From a virus: a stretch of DNA of 64,000 bases. Position numbers and translations under genes: made by a program. The notes beneath the pieces are model-generated. The model was not told the origin of the DNA, did no database searches, and saw only the letters and a list, made by a program, of their open reading frames with translations. Location of the stretch: positions 1 through 64,000 of IMG/VR virus record IMGVR_UViG_3300009177_000034; one strand, written 5' to 3'. This document shows, piece by piece, positions 55,996-63,456 of the stretch (position 1 is the stretch's first letter; the number at the start of each line of letters is the position of its first letter).

Positions 55996-57312
55996 TCATG
56001 CCAGGGTCGGGGTCAGGCCCATGCCGGCCAGGCGCTCCAGCACCACCGCCACGTAGCGCGGCTCGATCTCCAAGCCGTAACACCGGCGGCCCAACTGCTG
56101 GGCGGCGACGAACTGCGACCCGCTCCCCGCCATGGGCTCGTAGGCCAGTTCCCCCGGGCGCAGGTGGTTCAGGATCGGCTGGGCGAACAGGGCGACGGGT
56201 TTCTGCGTCGGGTGCGCCCCATCGCGCTCGCGGCCCATCTCCCACACCGTGTCCTGGTCCCGGCCGCGCAGCCACACGCAGCGCCGGCCGCGAATCCACC
56301 CGTAGAAGCACAGTTCGTGGCGCCAGTGGTAGTCGCCGCGGCCCATGATCAGCGACGGCTTCACCCAGATGATCTGCCGGTGGATCAGGATGTCGGCAGC
56401 GGCGGCGGCGGCGGCGAAGAAGGTGCCCTGCGTGAGCATCGGGTGCCAGAGGTAGAAGGCCGGGTTGGGGCACAGCACCGGCACGGCGGTGCGGATGACG
56501 GCCTCCAGGAACGCCTGCAGGCGAGGGCCGTCCACCTCGTCGTTCTGCATCTGCTCGCTGGGCCGCCGGCTGTAGTCCGTCACGCCCGCCGCGTCGCCCG
56601 TGCGCTTGGCGTTGCCGCGACGCCGCGAGTTGGCGATGTTGCCGTAGTCCACGCCGTAGGGCGGGTCGGTGTTCATCAGGCCCGCGCGCTCGTCGCCCAT
56701 CAGGGCGGCCACCTCCTCGGCGCTCGTGGCATCCCCGCAGCGCAGGCGATGCGCGCCGATGACCCACGTCTGCCCGCGCGCCGTGTTCCACTTGCGCTGC
56801 AGGACCTCCGCCTGCTCCAGCAACGGGCCGGGGTCGTCCTCGACGGTCTCCTCCGGGGCGAGCCCGCGCAGCAGGTCGTCGATGTCGTCCTGGTCGTAGC
56901 CGGTGCCGGCCAGCCCGTCCTGCGCGGCGAGGTCGGCGAGCATGGCGGCCAGGCCTGCGTCGTCCCAGCCGCCCACCTCGCTGAGCCGGTTGTCGGCGAT
57001 GAGGTAGGCCTCGGCATCGGCATCCGTCTCGAAGCTGACGCCCCGCAGCACGGGCACGAGCCAGGCATCTCCTTCCACCCGGATGCGCGCTGGCGCCGGC
57101 CCGCCCGCGGCCTTGCGCTGCTGCAGGGCGTCTAGCCGGCCACCCCCCGCTACCAGCCGCCCGGTGCGCTCGTTGACCAGCAAGGGCGCCACGAAGCCGA
57201 AGCGGTCGAGGGAGGCCCCGAGCGCGGCGAGGTCGTGAGCCTTAGGGTTCCGCGGCGCGCGCACGATGGCCGCCAGGTCCATGTACTCCACACGCGGCGC
57301 GCTCGTCGTCAT
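55996..57312 (-). CDS. ParB-domain DNA methyltransferase (paralogue 1)
   Basis: The 438-residue protein starts at ATG 57312 (ATGA). Residues 1-110 form a ParB/Srx-like domain (ASLDRFGFVAPLLVNERTGR, LVAGGGRLDALQQRKA). The C-terminal part is a beta-class DNA methyltransferase with DPPY at 216-219 and the SAM motif YEPMAGSGSQFVAAQQLGRR near the end. Such enzymes modify cytosine-N4 or adenine-N6. With its neighbour it may protect phage DNA from host restriction. Confidence 0.92.
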   Translation of the reverse strand: MTTSAPRVEYMDLAAIVRAPRNPKAHDLAALGASLDRFGFVAPLLVNERTGRLVAGGGRLDALQQRKAAGGPAPARIRVEGDAWLVPVLRGVSFETDADAEAYLIADNRLSEVGGWDDAGLAAMLADLAAQDGLAGTGYDQDDIDDLLRGLAPEETVEDDPGPLLEQAEVLQRKWNTARGQTWVIGAHRLRCGDATSAEEVAALMGDERAGLMNTDPPYGVDYGNIANSRRRGNAKRTGDAAGVTDYSRRPSEQMQNDEVDGPRLQAFLEAVIRTAVPVLCPNPAFYLWHPMLTQGTFFAAAAAAADILIHRQIIWVKPSLIMGRGDYHWRHELCFYGWIRGRRCVWLRGRDQDTVWEMGRERDGAHPTQKPVALFAQPILNHLRPGELAYEPMAGSGSQFVAAQQLGRRCYGLEIEPRYVAVVLERLAGMGLTPTLA

Positions 57313-58532
57313 GCCAGCGCCGGCGTGAGGCCGAGGCCCTGCAGCCGCTCCAGGATCACGGCGACATACCTGGGCTCGATCTCCAGGCCATAGCAGCGGC
57401 GGCCCGACTGCTCGGCCGCCACCAGCGCCGTGCCGCTCCCGCTGAAGGCGTCCGCGACCACGTCGCCGACAGCGCTGTAGCTGTCGAAGAGGTCGGCCCA
57501 CATTTGCAGCGGCTTCGGGCACGGGTGGTACGGGCTCAGCGACCCCATGCCTTCCGCGCGTTGCGGCGGCACCGGGTGGTCGAACACGTCGTTGGCCCTT
57601 CCTCGCAGCCACCCCTCGCCGAAGAACAGCACCGGCTCCCAGCACCACCAGCGCGACACCTTGCCGTTTGTCATCGCGTTGGTCTTGGTCCACGGCGCGA
57701 CATGGTAGGGGTCGAACCAGCGCAGCCAGGAGGCTAGGTTGACGCAGCCAGGGGTGACGATCTGTCGGGCCGTCACGCCCTGCCACTGGCCGAACCAGGC
57801 CCGCGTGAACGCCTCGTAGGCGCGCACGTCCTTGTCGTCGCCCGTCGTGCCGCCGCCGTAGTCCTTGCCGACGTTGTAGGGCGGGTCCGTGGCGAGCAGA
57901 GCGCCGCGCGCGCCGTCCATCAGGCGGGCGACATCGGCTGCCTGGGTGGCGTCACCGCACAGCACGCGATGGCGACCCACGGTCCACAGTTGCCCGGGCT
58001 CGGTGCGCCACTTGGCCTGCAACTCCCCGGCGCGGTCGAGGTCGACGCCCGGGTCCTCCGTCCCGTTGGCGCTGTGCCCGAGGTCGCGCAGCAGCGCGTC
58101 CACGTCGTCCTGCTCGTAGCCGGTGCCTGGCAGGGCGTCCTGGGCGGCCAGGTCCGACAGCAGCGCCCCGAGGCCGGCCGCATCCCACCCGCCCAACTCG
58201 ACCAGGCGGTTGTCCGCCACCAGGTAGGCCTCGGCCTCGGCGTCGGTGGCGAAGCTGACGCCGCGCAGGACCGGGACGAGCCAGGCGTCACCCTCGACCC
58301 GGATGCGCGCAGGCGGGGCCCCGCCGCTGGCCTTGCGCTGCTGGAGGGCGTCCAGGCGCCCGCCGCCGGCGACCAGCCGGCCCGTGCGCTCGTTCACCAG
58401 GAGCGGGGCGACGAAGCCGAAGCGGTCCAGGGAGGCCGACAGGGCCGAGATGTCATGGGACTTCGGGTTCCTGGGCGCCCGGACTATCGTGCCCAGGTCC
58501 ATGTATTCGACTCTCGGCTGCTGGTCAGGCAC
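57309..58532 (-). CDS. ParB-domain DNA methyltransferase (paralogue 2)
   Basis: The 407-residue protein starts at GTG 58532 and overlaps the endonuclease gene stop by eight bases. It shares nearly all of the first 150 residues with the downstream paralogue (ASLDRFGFVAPLLVNERTGR). It has DPPY at 216-219 and a SAM motif (ADAFSGSGTALVAAEQSGRR). The target-recognition parts between these motifs differ, so the two enzymes likely modify different sequences. Confidence 0.92.
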   Translation of the reverse strand: MPDQQPRVEYMDLGTIVRAPRNPKSHDISALSASLDRFGFVAPLLVNERTGRLVAGGGRLDALQQRKASGGAPPARIRVEGDAWLVPVLRGVSFATDAEAEAYLVADNRLVELGGWDAAGLGALLSDLAAQDALPGTGYEQDDVDALLRDLGHSANGTEDPGVDLDRAGELQAKWRTEPGQLWTVGRHRVLCGDATQAADVARLMDGARGALLATDPPYNVGKDYGGGTTGDDKDVRAYEAFTRAWFGQWQGVTARQIVTPGCVNLASWLRWFDPYHVAPWTKTNAMTNGKVSRWWCWEPVLFFGEGWLRGRANDVFDHPVPPQRAEGMGSLSPYHPCPKPLQMWADLFDSYSAVGDVVADAFSGSGTALVAAEQSGRRCYGLEIEPRYVAVILERLQGLGLTPALA

Positions 58533-59040
58533 GGGCTCGGCGCTCCAACTTGAGGGCCTTCGACGCTTCGTAGTCTTGGCGCTGTCGCGCCCGGGCGTCC
58601 GCACTGGTGGGGACACCTCGCCCGGCCTTGCGGCGCTGAAACGCGACGGCCTGCTCGACCTCGGCTCGCTTGATCCGCACATGCTCGCGGATGGCCTCCA
58701 ACACCACGAGGGCTTGGCCATGCGTGTAGATGAGGTTCCAGGCTCCGCTCCCTGCCTTCGCGTGGCCCTTGTAGGCCGAGCTTCGGAAGGTCAGATGGCC
58801 ACCGCCGAACCTCGCCCGAATCTCATGGAGGATCGCCGGGTCCCGTTGCGTGAACGCCGCTGAGATGAAGAACTCCTCGGGGTGCGTCCGGTCCGTCGAG
58901 TGGGCCTTCCGCCGGTAGATACCGACGGAGCCGTCCCCGTCGAAGAACCCGGCCAGCCAGCGGAGGTCCAGCGGGGCCCGGACGATGGCGGCCAGGTCCA
59001 TGTATTCCACGCGCGGGGTGCCGAGGCCCTCCGTGCTCAT
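58525..59040 (-). CDS. LAGLIDADG endonuclease carrying the start of a methylase gene
   Basis: The 171-residue protein begins MSTEGLGTPRVEYMDLAAIV, whose PRVEYMDLAAIVRAP portion equals the start of the methyltransferase paralogues, then switches at residue 23 to a single LAGLIDADG motif (LRWLAGFFDGDGSVGIY), with ISAAFTQRD and EIRARFGGGHL as in single-motif homing enzymes. It probably dimerises. The N-terminal piece looks like the remnant of a third ParB-methylase gene interrupted by the endonuclease. Confidence 0.85.
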   Translation of the reverse strand: MSTEGLGTPRVEYMDLAAIVRAPLDLRWLAGFFDGDGSVGIYRRKAHSTDRTHPEEFFISAAFTQRDPAILHEIRARFGGGHLTFRSSAYKGHAKAGSGAWNLIYTHGQALVVLEAIREHVRIKRAEVEQAVAFQRRKAGRGVPTSADARARQRQDYEASKALKLERRARA

Positions 59041-59041
59041 G

Positions 59042-59380
59042 TCAGCGGGGCCCCGCGAAGGCGCGCGGCATGCTCTTCGACTCCAGGTGCCGGGCCCGCC
59101 ACTGCGCGGCCACCTGCCGCACGATCACATCGGCGCGATGGTTGGCCGGCCGCGGCGCGCCGCAGCGGACGCACGTCGGGCTCCGCGTGCCGACGGCGCC
59201 GTAGACGGTGAAGAAGTGGCGGCGATGCCCGGGGCAGGGCCGCCCCCGGCGCCCGCCCAGGCCCCAACTCAGGGCGATGTCGGTCAGCGTCGACGACGCG
59301 CCGAGCAGGCCGCACGCCTGGAGGAAGATCAGCACGCGGCGCTGGCGCGCGCGGAGCCGGGCGCGCGCGGCCGGGGTCAT
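59042..59380 (-). CDS. Small zinc-ribbon protein
   Basis: The 112-residue protein has an arginine-rich N-terminal helix (RARLRARQRRVLIFLQACG), the segment TDIALSWGLGGRRG and a TCVRCGAPRPAN zinc half-site. It ends one base upstream of the endonuclease start. A DNA- or RNA-binding role is plausible. Confidence 0.62.
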   Translation of the reverse strand: MTPAARARLRARQRRVLIFLQACGLLGASSTLTDIALSWGLGGRRGRPCPGHRRHFFTVYGAVGTRSPTCVRCGAPRPANHRADVIVRQVAAQWRARHLESKSMPRAFAGPR

Positions 59381-59508
59381 GCGGCGGCCTCCTCGTCGTC
59401 GTCCTCATCCTCGTCGTCGTCCTCGTGGTCGTCGTCGCGGTCGTCATCTGGAGCGGGGCGCGGCGTCGGCGGGACCGGGGCAAAGGCGAGGCGCGGGGTG
59501 ATTGGCAT
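59377..59508 (-). CDS. Small protein with acidic tail
   Basis: ATG 59508 follows GGAGGG. The 43-residue product has a neutral head (MPITPRLAFAPVPPTPRP) and an acidic tail of about 20 Asp/Glu residues. Such tails can mimic DNA or bind basic proteins. First ORF after the hairpin at 59533-59570. Confidence 0.5.
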   Translation of the reverse strand: MPITPRLAFAPVPPTPRPAPDDDRDDDHEDDDEDEDDDEEAAA

Positions 59509-59532
59509 GGCGCCCTCCGATTCTACGGCAGA

Positions 59533-59570
59533 GGGCGGGCCTGACCCGCATGTTGCGGCCAAGCCCGCCC
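59533..59570 (-). terminator. Hairpin after secreted beta-helix gene
   Basis: GGGCGGGC (59533-59540) pairs with GCCCGCCC (59563-59570), and inner CCGCA/TGCGG pairs add stem. It lies between the stop of the 59591-60496 gene and the next start. No U-run is visible, so strength is uncertain. Confidence 0.55.
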
Positions 59571-59590
59571 CCGGGTCAGAGGTTAGCGGC

Positions 59591-60496
59591 CTAGTCGGGG
59601 ATGCAGAGCGCCGGCGTGTTCAGGTGCGTCCCGAGGGGGCAGACGCAGGGCAGGACCACCGGCGGCGGCTCGTTGCGGACGGGCTCGATGCTCAGGCGGC
59701 GCGCCACCAGTTCGGTGTCGCCCGTGATCGCCAGGCCCGTGTGGGGGTGGATTTCGCCGGCCATCGAGAAGATGACCACGTTGTCGAGGGTGCCCGCCTG
59801 CCCGATATGCACGTTGTTGCCGGGCCCGGAGGGCGTCTGGATGAACAGGTCGCGGAGGGTCGCGTTGGTCGGTTCGGTGTTGACCTGGCCGAGTACGTTG
59901 ACGTTGGCCCGCACGCCCGCGCTGTCGGTCTCAATGGTGCCGTCGTGCAGCACGCGGACTTCGCGGACGTTGTAGGTCCCGCCCGCCGTCAGGATCAGGG
60001 TCCCGCCCGCGTTGACGCGGACGATGCCGTAGCAGCCGGGCGCGAGGCTCAGCGTGGCCCCCGCGGCCACGGTGACGTTGGCCGCCGTCTTGACACAGTT
60101 GTCGACGACGTTGACCGTCGGGATGGAGGCCAGGCAGGCCGCCGACGGCGCGAAGTTCCCGGGGCCGACCTGGGTCTGGTCCAGGCAGGTCCCGCCCGCG
60201 AAGATGATCTTGTTCGCCACGCACTTGTCGACGACGGCCCCCGTCCCGAGGAAGATCTGGTTGGCCGTGATCGTGCCCTTGATGATGTTCTTCGCGCCGA
60301 CGTGCACCTCGCCCGTCGGGTTGGTGAGCAGGATGTTGCCCGTCAGGTTCACCGGGCCATTCTCGAAGTCGATGTCGTTCGTGCCCACCAGGATGAAGTG
60401 GCCCCCGCACTCCGGGAGGTTCACCGCGGCCGCCGGGGCCGCCCCCGCCAGGCCGACCAGTAGTGCCAGCATCCCAACCAGTGCTGCTCGTCTCAT
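59591..60496 (-). CDS. Secreted right-handed beta-helix protein
   Basis: The 301-residue protein begins with a Sec signal peptide (MRRAALVGMLALLVGLAGAA) and then shows repeated beta-helix coils (DFENGPVNLTGNILLTN, GEVHVGAKNIIKGTITAN, GTIETDSAGVRANVNV). Several cysteines may form disulfides outside the cell. A ribosome site (AAAGGGAG) and a hairpin 3' to the gene suggest independent expression. A host-altering surface or extracellular protein is likely; a phage structural role is less so because a Sec signal is present. Confidence 0.8.
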   Translation of the reverse strand: MRRAALVGMLALLVGLAGAAPAAAVNLPECGGHFILVGTNDIDFENGPVNLTGNILLTNPTGEVHVGAKNIIKGTITANQIFLGTGAVVDKCVANKIIFAGGTCLDQTQVGPGNFAPSAACLASIPTVNVVDNCVKTAANVTVAAGATLSLAPGCYGIVRVNAGGTLILTAGGTYNVREVRVLHDGTIETDSAGVRANVNVLGQVNTEPTNATLRDLFIQTPSGPGNNVHIGQAGTLDNVVIFSMAGEIHPHTGLAITGDTELVARRLSIEPVRNEPPPVVLPCVCPLGTHLNTPALCIPD

Positions 60497-60783
60497 GTGC
60501 TCCCTTTCCCTTTCCCATCAGGTGAAGTAGCGTCGTCCGTGGCCAGCGCGTCGTCGCCGATTCTCGCCTCCTCCCCCGCCCGCAGCACGACCCCGTCGCG
60601 CCGCAGCGTCGCCTCGACTATGTCCGTGAACTCGCCGCTCCGCACCTGGCGGAGGGCGTCCCGCAGCAGGATGGCCCGCGTCAGCAGCCGGCGCGCCTCG
60701 TCCTGCGAGGCCGCGAGGTCCGCGGCCAGGCGCCGCTCTAGCGCGGCGCTCCGCGCCGCCTCCTGGGCCGCCCCGCGGGTCAT
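60493..60783 (-). CDS. Small helical protein
   Basis: The 96-residue ORF is coupled by ATGA at both ends. The first half is a charged coiled helix (ALERRLAADLAASQDEARRL) and the end is acidic and flexible (GKGKGST). Function unknown; it precedes the secreted protein gene. Confidence 0.6.
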   Translation of the reverse strand: MTRGAAQEAARSAALERRLAADLAASQDEARRLLTRAILLRDALRQVRSGEFTDIVEATLRRDGVVLRAGEEARIGDDALATDDATSPDGKGKGST

Positions 60784-61040
60784 CGCTCGTCGTCCTGCCC
60801 CATCCCGAGCGCCCGCAGGCGCCGCTGGACGGTGGCCTCGCTCAGCATCTTGACGGCCCAGCGGAGGGCCTTGAGTTCCGCCCGGGACCGCTGCATCGCA
60901 TGCGGCCGCTCCAGCCCGTCCCGCACCCGGGCGGCGAGGTAGTCAATCCGCCGCTCGATGGTGTCCAGGAACCGATGGCCCACCAGGTCGTCGGCGGCGA
61001 CGCGCGCCCTGTTATCGCGCACCGGGCTCCCGGGCGTCAA
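60780..61040 (-). CDS. Small helical protein
   Basis: The 86-residue ORF seems to start at TTG 61040, behind GGAG, although other starts are possible. The product is helical and basic (RFLDTIERRIDYLAARVRDG, ALRWAVKMLSEATVQRRLRA). No function is assigned. Confidence 0.55.
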   Translation of the reverse strand: MTPGSPVRDNRARVAADDLVGHRFLDTIERRIDYLAARVRDGLERPHAMQRSRAELKALRWAVKMLSEATVQRRLRALGMGQDDER

Positions 61041-61053
61041 CGGTCGTCTCCGG

Positions 61054-61260
61054 TCATTGCACGTCCACCGTCGCCATCGTCAGGCGGAGGACGGCGTCGT
61101 AGCTGTCGCAGGCCAGCGCGGCCCGCCCGTACTCGTCGGCCGCCTGCGCGAAGCCGGCCCGACGGAGGGCCTTGGTGACACGGCCCACAATACTGAAAAC
61201 GTTTCCATCTTCGCCCGACAGTTGGACCCGGACCTCCGCGGGGGTTGCGGGGGCGCTCAT
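61054..61260 (-). CDS. Conserved small early protein
   Basis: The 68-residue protein (VRVQLSGEDGNVFSIVGRVT, ALRRAGFAQAADEYGRAALA, SYDAVLRLTMATVDV) has the layout of a small family common in phages: an L-G-x-DGNxFxI strand and helices around a YDxxL tail. Function unknown. It is coupled to the gene upstream by ATGA. Confidence 0.7.
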   Translation of the reverse strand: MSAPATPAEVRVQLSGEDGNVFSIVGRVTKALRRAGFAQAADEYGRAALACDSYDAVLRLTMATVDVQ

Positions 61261-61481
61261 GCGCCCGCCTCGATGACGCGGTAGGAGAAGGTGGCGAACG
61301 ACCGGCGGTTGATCGCGTTCAGGCTATCGGCGTGGTTCTGGGCGGCCTTGCGCGACGTGTAGACGCTGACGCGCCCGGCCTCTTTCAGGAGGGCCTCGCG
61401 GGTGCCGGTGACGCCGCCGCTGACGCGGCAGAGGATGTGGAAGGTGCCGGCGTCCTGTTCGGGGATGCGATTCGTGGTCAT
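61257..61481 (-). CDS. Small early protein
   Basis: The 74-residue protein follows AAGGAGCTACAAC with ATG 61481, the first ORF after the 61536-61564 promoter. It contains GTREALLKEAGRVSVYTSRK and RRSFATFSYRVIE. Function unknown. The upstream leader shares GCGCAGCAAGG with the 63761 gene. Confidence 0.7.
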   Translation of the reverse strand: MTTNRIPEQDAGTFHILCRVSGGVTGTREALLKEAGRVSVYTSRKAAQNHADSLNAINRRSFATFSYRVIEAGA

Positions 61482-61535
61482 GTTGTAGCTCCTTGCTGCG
61501 CGGCTTGGCGGCGCCGGCTGCCTGTCGATGTCCTG

Positions 61536-61564
61536 ACTATGCGCCGCTCTTGTCAGCGTGTCAA
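61536..61564 (-). promoter_or_regulatory. Sigma70-like promoter overlapping the stop of the HTH gene
   Basis: TTGACA (61564-61559), 17-base spacer starting CGCTGACAA, CATAGT (61541-61536) on the minus strand. The TGA of the 61561-61899 gene is inside the -35 box. It fires toward the 61257-61481 gene. Confidence 0.7.
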
Positions 61565-61899
61565 GCGCGAACCTTCGGCGGGCGCGCCTTCCCCGCGGGG
61601 CGTCGGGCCCGGCGCTGGCCCGCCCGGGGGGCGCCGCCGGCCTTCGGGTGCTGGCTCGGCTGCCGGTAGTCAGGCTTCCACTCCCAGAGTGTGGCTAGCG
61701 GAATCATGATGCGGTCGCCCAGCATGCGGAACTTCAGGGCGCCGCGGACCGTGGCGTAGCGGGCGGCCTGGCGCGAGACGCCGTGGGCGCGGGCGGCCGC
61801 CGACGCCGTGATGCAGGGCACGCCGTCGACCTGGTAGACGGGCTCCTCGGGCGGCACCTTGCGGCCCCGGGAGAGAGACTTTGTCGCGCTGGTAACCAT
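61561..61899 (-). CDS. HTH excisionase-like DNA-binding protein
   Basis: The 112-residue protein starts at ATG 61899 behind AGAGGAGGAA. The core (VPCITASAAARAHGVSRQAA, YATVRGALKFRMLGDRIMIP) is a MerR/Xis-type winged HTH; the end is basic and proline-rich. It may bend DNA or regulate early transcription. No integrase is in the window, so an excisionase role cannot be judged. Confidence 0.75.
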   Translation of the reverse strand: MVTSATKSLSRGRKVPPEEPVYQVDGVPCITASAAARAHGVSRQAARYATVRGALKFRMLGDRIMIPLATLWEWKPDYRQPSQHPKAGGAPRAGQRRARRPAGKARPPKVRA

Positions 61900-61942
61900 T
61901 GGTTCCTCCTCTGACAAACCTACCCGTCCTGCGACAGGGATG

Positions 61943-62140
61943 CTACTCGGGGGTGTCGACGCGGCGCACCGCCCGACGGCCCCGCACCCAGGCGGCCCAG
62001 GCGGCGACGCGCTCGGCCTCCTCGGGCGTCGCGCAGGCGATCTGATACCCCTTGATGGGGGACCGCACGATCAGCGGCCCGCGGGGACCCTGCCGGCGGG
62101 CGGGGGCCGCGTCCGAGGCGGCGACGGGCTCCGCGTCCAT
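61943..62140 (-). CDS. Small early protein behind a leaderless-type promoter
   Basis: The 65-residue protein starts at ATG 62140, 6 bases after the -10 box of the 62147-62176 promoter. It contains a basic stretch (RRQGPRGPLIVRSPIKGY) and a helix (EEAERVAAWAAWVRG). No ribosome site is clear, so leaderless translation is possible. Function unknown. Confidence 0.65.
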   Translation of the reverse strand: MDAEPVAASDAAPARRQGPRGPLIVRSPIKGYQIACATPEEAERVAAWAAWVRGRRAVRRVDTPE

Positions 62141-62146
62141 GCCGCC

Positions 62147-62176
62147 ACTCTACGGCGTCTGTTGTCGCCCTGTCAA
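62147..62176 (-). promoter_or_regulatory. Sigma70-like promoter, possibly leaderless
   Basis: TTGACA (62176-62171) with a spacer starting GGGCGACAA and -10 TAGAGT (62152-62147, 18-base spacing) on the minus strand. The TGA stop of the 62173-62385 gene is inside the -35 box. ATG 62140 follows after six bases. Confidence 0.62.
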
Positions 62177-62385
62177 TCGCCCTCGATCTTGTCGGCCGCC
62201 CGCGCCAGGACCGCCTGCTCGTCCGGGTCGTCGCCGTCCCAGGGCCACTCGCCGGCCAGGACGAAGCGGGCGGCGCGGGCCAGGAGTTCGCGCTCCTGCG
62301 GCGTCAGGCGAGGGCGGCGGGGCGGCCGGCCCGGCGCCTGGAAGGGGTTCCCGTGGTCGTCCGCCGCGTAGTAGGTGCGGGCCAT
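62173..62385 (-). CDS. Small early protein
   Basis: The 70-residue ORF begins MARTYYAADDHGNPFQAPGR and ends in a helix (ARAARFVLAGEWPWD, AVLARAADKIEGD). ATG 62385 shares a base with the upstream stop. Function unknown. Confidence 0.6.
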   Translation of the reverse strand: MARTYYAADDHGNPFQAPGRPPRRPRLTPQERELLARAARFVLAGEWPWDGDDPDEQAVLARAADKIEGD

Positions 62386-62630
62386 CAGCGTGCCGCCGTC
62401 CACAGGTCGGTGCGGTGGTCGAGGCGGCGCCAGAACACGACGCCCGGCTTGGCCGTGGCCGTCGCGATCTCGCCCTTGTTGCCGGTTTCGCCGAGGCAGA
62501 ACAGTTGCCGGGACGACTTGACCCCCGCGCAGCGTGCCGCCTCGGCCTGGGAGCGGGCGGCGACAATCTCGCGCGTCTGGCCCGCGCTGCGGTAGCTTTG
62601 CCAGCCGTAGACCTTGAGTGGACGCGCCAT
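62385..62630 (-). CDS. Small early protein
   Basis: The 81-residue ORF begins MARPLKVYGWQSYRSAGQTR and contains AGVKSSRQLFCLGETGNKGE. Its neighbours start with TGATG coupling, so it belongs to a tiny-ORF operon. Function unknown. Confidence 0.65.
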   Translation of the reverse strand: MARPLKVYGWQSYRSAGQTREIVAARSQAEAARCAGVKSSRQLFCLGETGNKGEIATATAKPGVVFWRRLDHRTDLWTAAR

Positions 62631-63055
62631 CAGTCGCCCTCCCGGACGCGCTGCCAGAGGAAGTTCCCGGTCGCGCCCTCGCCGGCCATCGCGCGGGCCT
62701 CGGACCAGGCCTTGAAGCACTTGTCGCACAGGCGCTCGGGGTCCCCGGTCACGTCCTTGATGCCGCTCACATGGACACCGCACAGGGCGTGCGCGTAGGG
62801 TTCGGCCGGGACCAGGTGCTCGCGCGCGTTCGTGCGCTGCACGTACCCGATGCTGAGGCCGGGCACCCGAAGCTCCCAGGGCTCGTAGACGCCCAGGCCG
62901 AGGGCCGACTGGGCCTCCCGGATCATGCGGGCGGCGCGCCCGCGGCTCGTCGAGTACTTGACGGCGACCCATCCGGCCTCGTCGGTGTTCTTCCGCTCCA
63001 GCTTGGCGTAGACGGCCAGGCTCGCCATGACGGCCTCGGCGCGGGCGCGGGTCAT
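62630..63055 (-). CDS. Small zinc-binding protein
   Basis: The 141-residue ORF begins MTRARAEAVMASLAVYAKLE. It has LCGVHVSGIKDVTGDPERLC and CDKCF, likely a zinc half-site. It is coupled by ATGA to the upstream gene. A DNA- or protein-binding early function is possible. Confidence 0.6.
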   Translation of the reverse strand: MTRARAEAVMASLAVYAKLERKNTDEAGWVAVKYSTSRGRAARMIREAQSALGLGVYEPWELRVPGLSIGYVQRTNAREHLVPAEPYAHALCGVHVSGIKDVTGDPERLCDKCFKAWSEARAMAGEGATGNFLWQRVREGD

Positions 63056-63456
63056 GGCCGCGGCTCCAGGCGGCCCGCATCGAGCCCGGCCACGTAGTGC
63101 TGCTCCAGCGCCCATGGGTAGGTGCGGCGATGGTCCTGACCGCTCCGCCCGTCGACCACGCCGTCCTGGTAGGCAGCCTGGGCCTCCGGGGTGCGGGCGG
63201 CGCGGGCCGCGTCGAGCGCCATCATCGCCGCCCGGATGGCGGCCGACTCCAGCGCGGCGGCCTCGGCCTCGGGCTGCGTGAGCAGGCCGTAGGCGTGGGC
63301 GTGGGCGCAGGGGCCCGTGACCGTGCGGAGGTTGCCCTCGGCGTCGAAGGTCGCCGTCAGCATCGTGGGCCGCCCGGTGGCGGACGGCAGGCAGAGCGGG
63401 CAGGCGAAGGTGACGGTCGTCGTGATGCGCGGTGGCGGCGGCGGGCGGCGGCTCAT
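63052..63456 (-). CDS. Small zinc-finger protein, paralogue of 63453
   Basis: The 134-residue ORF begins MSRRPPPPPRITTTVTFACP and carries FACPLCLPS...VTGPCAHAHAYG, then a helical tail. The adjacent ORF 63453-63764 has the same FxCPLC...V.GCAHA pattern, so the two arose by tandem duplication. Zinc binding is inferred from the cysteines and histidines. Confidence 0.65.
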   Translation of the reverse strand: MSRRPPPPPRITTTVTFACPLCLPSATGRPTMLTATFDAEGNLRTVTGPCAHAHAYGLLTQPEAEAAALESAAIRAAMMALDAARAARTPEAQAAYQDGVVDGRSGQDHRRTYPWALEQHYVAGLDAGRLEPRP

